The notes beneath the pieces are model-generated. The model saw only the letters and a list, made by a program, of their open reading frames with translations. It had not been told where the DNA came from and searched no databases. The translations under genes and the position numbers were made by a program. A stretch of DNA of 10,010 nt. It comes from Planctomycetales bacterium. GTDB taxonomy: Bacteria > Planctomycetota > Planctomycetia > Isosphaerales > Isosphaeraceae. Shown here in pieces: positions 5,851 to 10,010 of this stretch; within the stretch, counting starts at the first letter, position 1, and each line of letters opens with the position of its first letter. The DNA is taken from NCBI GenBank assembly GCA_027451455.1, contig DAIDJI010000141.1, positions 1 to 10,010 on the forward strand, given 5' to 3'.

Positions 5851-7176
5851 GTGAAGTTCTGCATGATCACGACCTTCTTCGGCCCCCACAGCTTCGGGGG
5901 AGACGCCGCCTACGTCGAGCGCCTCGGCCAGGCGCTCGTCCGGCGTGGACACGAGGTCCACGTCTTTTACTGTGTCGATGCCTTCAACTCCGTCCGCGGC
6001 GACCATCCGCTCCGAGAGTACACCCCGCCGCCGGGTCTGCACCTGCACCCGCTCGAAAGCGGTCGCGGCATCCTCTCACCCATCGCGACCCAGGCAACCG
6101 GACAGCCCTGGTTCAAGCAGCAAGCCCTCCGGCAGCTCCTCGACGACCCGACCACCGACGTCGTCCACTTCCACAACATCTCGCTGGTCGGCGGACCAGG
6201 CGTCCTCGGCCTGGGTACCAACCGCCGCGCCGCCCGGATCATGACGGCGCATGAGCACTGGCTCATCTGCCCGATGCACCTCCTCTGGAAGTACGACCGC
6301 AAGGCGTGCGACGGCCCGAACTGCGTCGCCTGCTGCCTCGCCGGAAAGCGTCCGCCCCAGGCCTGGCGGCTCACCGGCGCGATTGGCGAGGGCCTCCGCC
6401 ACCTCGACGCCCTCATCTTCCCCAGCCGGGACGCCCTCGAGAAGCACGAGCGCAGGGGAATCGGAGCCTTCGTCCCGCTCGTTCACCTGCCGTACTTCCT
6501 CCCCGACGGCTGGGCTCGCGGCATCGAGAACGAGAGACCCGAGCCGACCGATCGACCCTACCTCGCCGCTGCCGGACGGCTGGTCAAGATGAAGGGCTTC
6601 CAGAAGCTGATTCCGATGCTCCGCTACCTGCCCGAGGTCGACCTCCGAATCGCCGGCACCGGGCCCTTCGAGGCTGAACTGAAGGCGATGGCGGCCGACC
6701 TGCCCAACGTCCGGTTCGAGGGCCTGCTCGGCGGCTCGGGCCTCGCCCGGCTCTTCCGTGGGGCCCGGGGCGTGGTCGTTCCCTCGCTCTTCCCCGAGAC
6801 CTTCGGCTACGTGGTCCTCGAAGCCTTCGCGGTCCGAACCCCGGTGATCGTCCACGAGGGCGGCGGTGCGATCCTGGAGACCGGCGTCCAGAGCGGCGGC
6901 GGCCTCGGCTACCGATCCGACGTCGAACTCCTCACCGCGATGCGACGGATCGTCCACGAGCCGGACCTCCGCGAAACCCTCGCCGATCACGGCTACGCCC
7001 GCCGGATCGGCGATTGGTCCGAGACTCGACACATCGAACGCTACCTCGATCTGGTCGAGCAGGCCCGGTCGTCTCGACGCGACCATCCGACCTACCGGCC
7101 CGCGCTGGCGCGCGCGGCCCGGCTCCGACGCTCGGCCTCGACGTTCTCCTCGAACGCTCTCAACGAGTCGCGATGA
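5851..7176 (+). CDS. GT4-family glycosyltransferase
   Basis: This 441-residue, probably cytoplasmic or membrane-associated enzyme should transfer a sugar from a nucleotide-sugar donor with retention of configuration, as is known for GT4 (GT-B fold). The N-terminal Rossmann half has GGDAAYVERLGQAL (16-29), VVHFHN (104-109) and TAHEHWLICPMHLL (132-145). The C-terminal half has AAAGRLVKMKGF (239-250), LRIAGTGP (265-272) and the donor-site EX7E pair E316/E324 in FPETFGYVVLEAFA. A cysteine cluster (C140, C153, C158, C161, C162) sits between the halves. The last ~35 residues are Arg/Ser-rich and look like an unstructured tail. The GTG start at 5851 follows AGGGGGG (5838-5844). It lies between flippase and YfhO-like genes, so an envelope glycan role is likely; donor and acceptor are unknown. 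Confidence 0.92.
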   Translation: MKFCMITTFFGPHSFGGDAAYVERLGQALVRRGHEVHVFYCVDAFNSVRGDHPLREYTPPPGLHLHPLESGRGILSPIATQATGQPWFKQQALRQLLDDPTTDVVHFHNISLVGGPGVLGLGTNRRAARIMTAHEHWLICPMHLLWKYDRKACDGPNCVACCLAGKRPPQAWRLTGAIGEGLRHLDALIFPSRDALEKHERRGIGAFVPLVHLPYFLPDGWARGIENERPEPTDRPYLAAAGRLVKMKGFQKLIPMLRYLPEVDLRIAGTGPFEAELKAMAADLPNVRFEGLLGGSGLARLFRGARGVVVPSLFPETFGYVVLEAFAVRTPVIVHEGGGAILETGVQSGGGLGYRSDVELLTAMRRIVHEPDLRETLADHGYARRIGDWSETRHIERYLDLVEQARSSRRDHPTYRPALARAARLRRSASTFSSNALNESR

Positions 7177-7179
7177 CCT

Positions 7180-7183
7180 GGAG
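7180..7183 (+). promoter_or_regulatory. ribosome binding site that decides a TTG start
   Basis: GGAG at 7180-7183 lies 8 nt ahead of TTG 7192. The upstream glycosyltransferase stops at 7174-7176 in the same frame, so the new protein cannot start before 7177, and no ATG or GTG in this frame is available near the mature N-terminus. The ATG at 7173 is in a different frame. Confidence 0.65.
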
Positions 7184-7191
7184 TCGGCCCC

Positions 7192-9705
7192 TTGACGTCC
7201 CCGCGCACCTGGCTCGCCTCGCCGATCCTCCCGCCAGCCGTGCTCCTGATCCTGGCGGCCATCAGCTTCGCGCGCCTGATCGACGATCCCTCGGCCCTGA
7301 TCGTCGACCCCGACCGGACCAGCATCGACTACGCCAACCGGGGCGACCCGCGCCCGGTCGGCAACGACCTGACCTTCCTCTTCCTGCCGCATCACGAGTC
7401 GATCGCCCGCCGGATCGAGGCGTTCGGACACCTCCCCACGTGGGACGCGCGCGGGTTCGGCGGGCGTCCGCTGGTGGGCAACCCGCAGGCCGGAATGTCG
7501 TACCCGCCGACCTGGCTCGCCTGGCGGCTGAGGTCTCCATCGGCGCTCGGCTGGATCACGATCGCGCACCTGCTCTGGGGCGGTTGGGGAACCTATCTCC
7601 TTTTGCGATCGATGGGCGCCGGCCGATGGGCATCGACGGTCGCGGCGGGCGTCTACCAGGCCTCGCCGTACCTGCTCGCCCACACCTTCGAGGGGCATTA
7701 TCCGCACGTCTGGGCGGCCTGCTGGTATCCCTGGGCCTTCTGGGCGTTTCGCGGCTCGCGCGAGCGAAAGCCGCGCGGGCTCCTGCTCCCGCCGATCCTC
7801 ACGCTGACCTTCCTCACCGGTCACCCGCAGGAATGGCTCCTGCTCGTCCTGGCGCTCTCGGGCTGGGCGGTCGCCGACGCGATCCTCACCCGACGCTCGG
7901 GCGGACCCCGAGGCGCCCTGACCTGGTTCGCCGCGCTCGTCGTCTCGATCGGAATGGCCGGCATCGACATCGGCCCGCAACTCCTCGCCCGGCCCTGGCT
8001 GCTCCGCGGCCACCTGCCCGGTTCCGACAGCATCCCAAGGCGCTATCACATCGGAAGCTTGAGCCTCTTCCAGTGCCTTGATCCCGAGGCCCTGGGCGGA
8101 CCCTCCGACTACTTCGGCGATGACAATTACTGGGAAAGCGTCTGCTCGATCGGCCTGGTCCCGATGACCCTCGCGATCGTCGGTGCGTTCCGATTTCCCG
8201 ACCGCCGACTGGTCCGGGGCTGGCTTCTGCTGCTCTTGATCGCGGTCGTCTTCGCCGGAGGGCGACCGATGGGCCTCTATCCGCTCGCCTGTTCCACGAT
8301 CCCCGGCGTCGGATTGATCCGGGTCGCAGCCCGGTCGCTCTTCCTCGCCAACCTGGCCGCGGCCGTGCTCGTCGGCCTCGGCCTGGAGACCTGGCGCCGA
8401 GAGTTCGCCAGCGCGACGGACTGGCGTCGGCTCGGACGCCGGATCGGCACCGCGGGAACCCTCGTGATCGTCCTGCTGGTCGCGCTCTCGTTCGAGCGTC
8501 CCACCCATCGACCGACGCTCTCATCAGCGAACATTGACAGACCGCCTTCGCCACCTTCCGGGCGCGCCAGCCTGGCCGCGGCCCGTGTGCTGGGCGACCC
8601 GCGTTTCTGGGCCGCCTCCTCTGTCCTCGGCCTGCTGATCGCGGTCGGATGCCGTCCGATCGCGGTGAGGCGACGTCGAACAGTCGCGGCCTCGATCGGG
8701 CTGCTGGCTCTCGCCGAGCTGGCCGCTTATGGTTCGTCGATGCTCCGCGTTGCGCCGGCTTCTCGCTTCGTCGGCCCCGACCCGATCGGCGAGACGATCG
8801 CTCGCCTCTCCGGCGCCAGCGATCGACCGCGACCGGCCGTCCGGATCAAGGCGCGCGACGCCTTCTACGGCGATCTCCCCGCGACCCGTTCCGGGATCGA
8901 AAAGACGAACATCGGCGACACCTTTCAGATCGACCACGCCTCAATCCTCTACGAGACCCTTTATCCGATCGCCTCACACGTCCGGCCGATGTCGGAGCGC
9001 CGGCTCAGTCCCGAGGCAAGGGCAGCCTGGCGACGCATCCGGCGCGCGGTCCTCGACCGGATGGGCGTCGCCTTCCTCGTCTCGGACCGCGTCGAGGCCG
9101 ATCCGCCCTGGCCGGTCGCGGCCGAGGGGACCTCAAACGGTTCCCGGTTCGTGATCCAGCGCAATCCGTCCGCGATGCCGGGCGCCTACGTCGTCCCGGG
9201 CGCAACGGTGCTCCCGGATCAACCGGGAGTGGTTCTCCCCGCGCTCGCCGAACTCGACCCGCGCCGGACGGTCGTGATGCCCTCCGACCCGATGGCTGGC
9301 CTCCCGCCGGGCCCCCGGCAGCCATTCGCCGAGGCCTCGTGGATCTCGACCGATCCCGATCGCCCGACCTTCCGCGTCGACACCGAGGCGCCCGGGCTAC
9401 TTGTGATCACATCCACCTGGATGCCCGGTTGGTCGGCCACGATCGACGGCCAACCGGCCCCGGTGCTCCGCGGAGACCTCGCTCATCGCGTGGTCCCGCT
9501 CCCAATCCCGGGCCGGCACGTCGTCGCGATCCGATACCGACCACCCGGCCTCGCCGCCGGTCTGGCTCTTTCGATCGTCTCGACCTTGCTCTGGTTGGGA
9601 GTCGCCGTTGCTCGATGGCGGATCCAAACCACCGCCCCATCGCCTTTTCCGCCGGCTTTCCACCGAGCCCAAATCGCCCCGAAACGGCACCCGATTTGCC
9701 AGTAA
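7192..9705 (+). CDS. YfhO-family multi-spanning membrane protein, possible GT-C glycosyltransferase
   Basis: The protein has 837 residues. After a first membrane helix (about 11-30), an extracytoplasmic loop carries DPDRTSIDYANRGD (39-52) and the block LPTWDARGFGGRPLVGNPQA (81-100), typical of YfhO-like GT-C proteins. About a dozen hydrophobic segments follow up to about 514 (for example 119-139, 145-165, 172-187, 198-229, 243-262, 316-333, 341-358, 381-398, 419-434, 471-488, 497-514). A large soluble part (515-786) ends with the family-like beta module STWMPGWSATIDGQ (741-754) and GRHVVAIRYRPPG (774-786), then a last helix at 787-806. In characterised relatives YfhO is linked to glycosylation of cell-wall polymers using undecaprenyl-linked sugars; that role is inferred here. 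The gene starts at TTG 7192, 15 nt after the glycosyltransferase stop, so the two are probably co-transcribed. Pro/Ser-rich residues 436-460 look like a flexible cytoplasmic stretch. Confidence 0.8.
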   Translation: MTSPRTWLASPILPPAVLLILAAISFARLIDDPSALIVDPDRTSIDYANRGDPRPVGNDLTFLFLPHHESIARRIEAFGHLPTWDARGFGGRPLVGNPQAGMSYPPTWLAWRLRSPSALGWITIAHLLWGGWGTYLLLRSMGAGRWASTVAAGVYQASPYLLAHTFEGHYPHVWAACWYPWAFWAFRGSRERKPRGLLLPPILTLTFLTGHPQEWLLLVLALSGWAVADAILTRRSGGPRGALTWFAALVVSIGMAGIDIGPQLLARPWLLRGHLPGSDSIPRRYHIGSLSLFQCLDPEALGGPSDYFGDDNYWESVCSIGLVPMTLAIVGAFRFPDRRLVRGWLLLLLIAVVFAGGRPMGLYPLACSTIPGVGLIRVAARSLFLANLAAAVLVGLGLETWRREFASATDWRRLGRRIGTAGTLVIVLLVALSFERPTHRPTLSSANIDRPPSPPSGRASLAAARVLGDPRFWAASSVLGLLIAVGCRPIAVRRRRTVAASIGLLALAELAAYGSSMLRVAPASRFVGPDPIGETIARLSGASDRPRPAVRIKARDAFYGDLPATRSGIEKTNIGDTFQIDHASILYETLYPIASHVRPMSERRLSPEARAAWRRIRRAVLDRMGVAFLVSDRVEADPPWPVAAEGTSNGSRFVIQRNPSAMPGAYVVPGATVLPDQPGVVLPALAELDPRRTVVMPSDPMAGLPPGPRQPFAEASWISTDPDRPTFRVDTEAPGLLVITSTWMPGWSATIDGQPAPVLRGDLAHRVVPLPIPGRHVVAIRYRPPGLAAGLALSIVSTLLWLGVAVARWRIQTTAPSPFPPAFHRAQIAPKRHPICQ

Positions 9706-9771
9706 GCTCGGTGAAGCTCCATGCGCAGTGCACGCGTGAGTCTCGCCGCGCCGGACGATGGGGGGTCGAAG

Positions 9772-10010
9772 ATGGACGCAAGGGAGGATCGGCATCGACA
9801 TCAGGCCGAGGAACCTGGCAGGGCGCGGAGGATGCCGATCGGCGCGGAGGTCGTCTCCTCGGGCGGTGTGCATTTCCGGGTCTGGGCGACCCGACATCGA
9901 TCGGTTGAGATCATCCTGCGATCCGGGCCTGGCGAGGGCCGGACGGTCCCCCTCGATCGCGAGGCCGACGGCTACTTCTCCGGGTTCGTCCCCGAGGCGG
10001 GCGTCGGCAC
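9772..10010 (+). CDS. treZ: malto-oligosyltrehalose trehalohydrolase, N-terminal part (runs off the window)
   Basis: Only about 79 codons are visible. MPIGAEVVSSGGVHFRVWA (residues 21-39 from this start) and DGYFSGFVPEAGVGT close to the window edge match the N-terminal CBM48-type domain of TreZ, which releases trehalose from maltooligosyl-trehalose in the TreY/TreZ pathway from alpha-glucan. The catalytic GH13 barrel lies beyond the window, so a glycogen-branching or debranching relative is possible, though the GAEV-GGV-FRVWA pattern favours TreZ. The start is uncertain: ATG 9772 has GGGGGG (9760-9765) at good spacing. ATG 9721 and GTG 9736 are in the same open frame with poor ribosome sites, and ATG 9832 has GGAGG too close. 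No clear promoter is seen in the 66 nt after the YfhO-like gene. Confidence 0.72.
   Translation, partial: MDAREDRHRHQAEEPGRARRMPIGAEVVSSGGVHFRVWATRHRSVEIILRSGPGEGRTVPLDREADGYFSGFVPEAGVG

Noticed and set aside
3028..6048. Very long open frame on the minus strand (1006 codons)
   Set aside because: It lies antisense to the permease, flippase and start of the glycosyltransferase and crosses their intergenic regions. Its translation is Asp/Glu/Arg/Gln-rich without any motif. It is a by-product of GC-biased third codon positions, which remove antisense stops.
6076..8508. Second long minus-strand open frame (810 codons)
   Set aside because: Same explanation: it is antisense to two well-supported genes, with low-complexity charged composition and no domain.
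8649..9908. 419-codon + strand frame overlapping the YfhO-like gene
   Set aside because: Arg/Pro-rich shadow frame that runs across the real stop at 9705 and into treZ; no motif.
1..10010. CRISPR arrays, tRNA or rRNA genes, insertion sequences
   Set aside because: No regular spaced repeats, cloverleaf, rRNA-like sequence, transposase or terminal inverted repeats were seen on either strand.

Overview
The window is a GC-rich bacterial chromosome segment with every supported gene on the + strand. Gene content, protein style and promoter shape fit a planctomycete, most likely an Isosphaeraceae-type lineage. That placement is inference from composition and protein character; no rRNA or other marker gene is present.

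Layout. Positions 1-276 hold no convincing gene but contain a small repeat family (three copies of CGAACGAASCCA, two inside a near-identical ~30-bp direct repeat) and a perfect 16-bp palindrome. A sigma-70-like promoter (277-306) leads into a three-gene CUT2-type sugar ABC importer: a lipoprotein substrate-binding protein (350-1408), a double-ATPase subunit (1459-2976) and an RbsC-like permease (2980-4068). A second promoter of the same design (4076-4104) and a ~165-nt leader, with a 10-codon ORF and two mutually exclusive hairpins, precede a cell-envelope polysaccharide group: a Wzx/MATE-like flippase (4270-5799), a GT4 glycosyltransferase (5851-7176) and a YfhO-type multi-spanning protein (7192-9705). 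The window ends inside the start of a probable treZ, encoding malto-oligosyltrehalose trehalohydrolase (from about 9772).

How the genes relate. The first three genes form one transporter: a lipid-tethered binder delivers a sugar to the permease, and the ATPase powers uptake. The next three look like parts of an exopolysaccharide or glycolipid pathway: sugar transfer by the GT4 enzyme, flipping of a lipid-linked glycan, and a membrane glycan-modifying or transferring protein. The treZ-like gene points to trehalose synthesis from alpha-glucan and need not belong to the same unit.

Most notable observation. The substrate-binding protein appears to be circularly permuted. The segment that normally ends a type I periplasmic binding protein (GFD...VVQNP...) lies directly after the lipoprotein signal, followed by the normal N-terminal part. 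The protein stops exactly where the moved segment would have begun. Pocket residues that align with E. coli RbsB are kept in both halves, so this reads as a rearranged but intact fold, not a broken gene.
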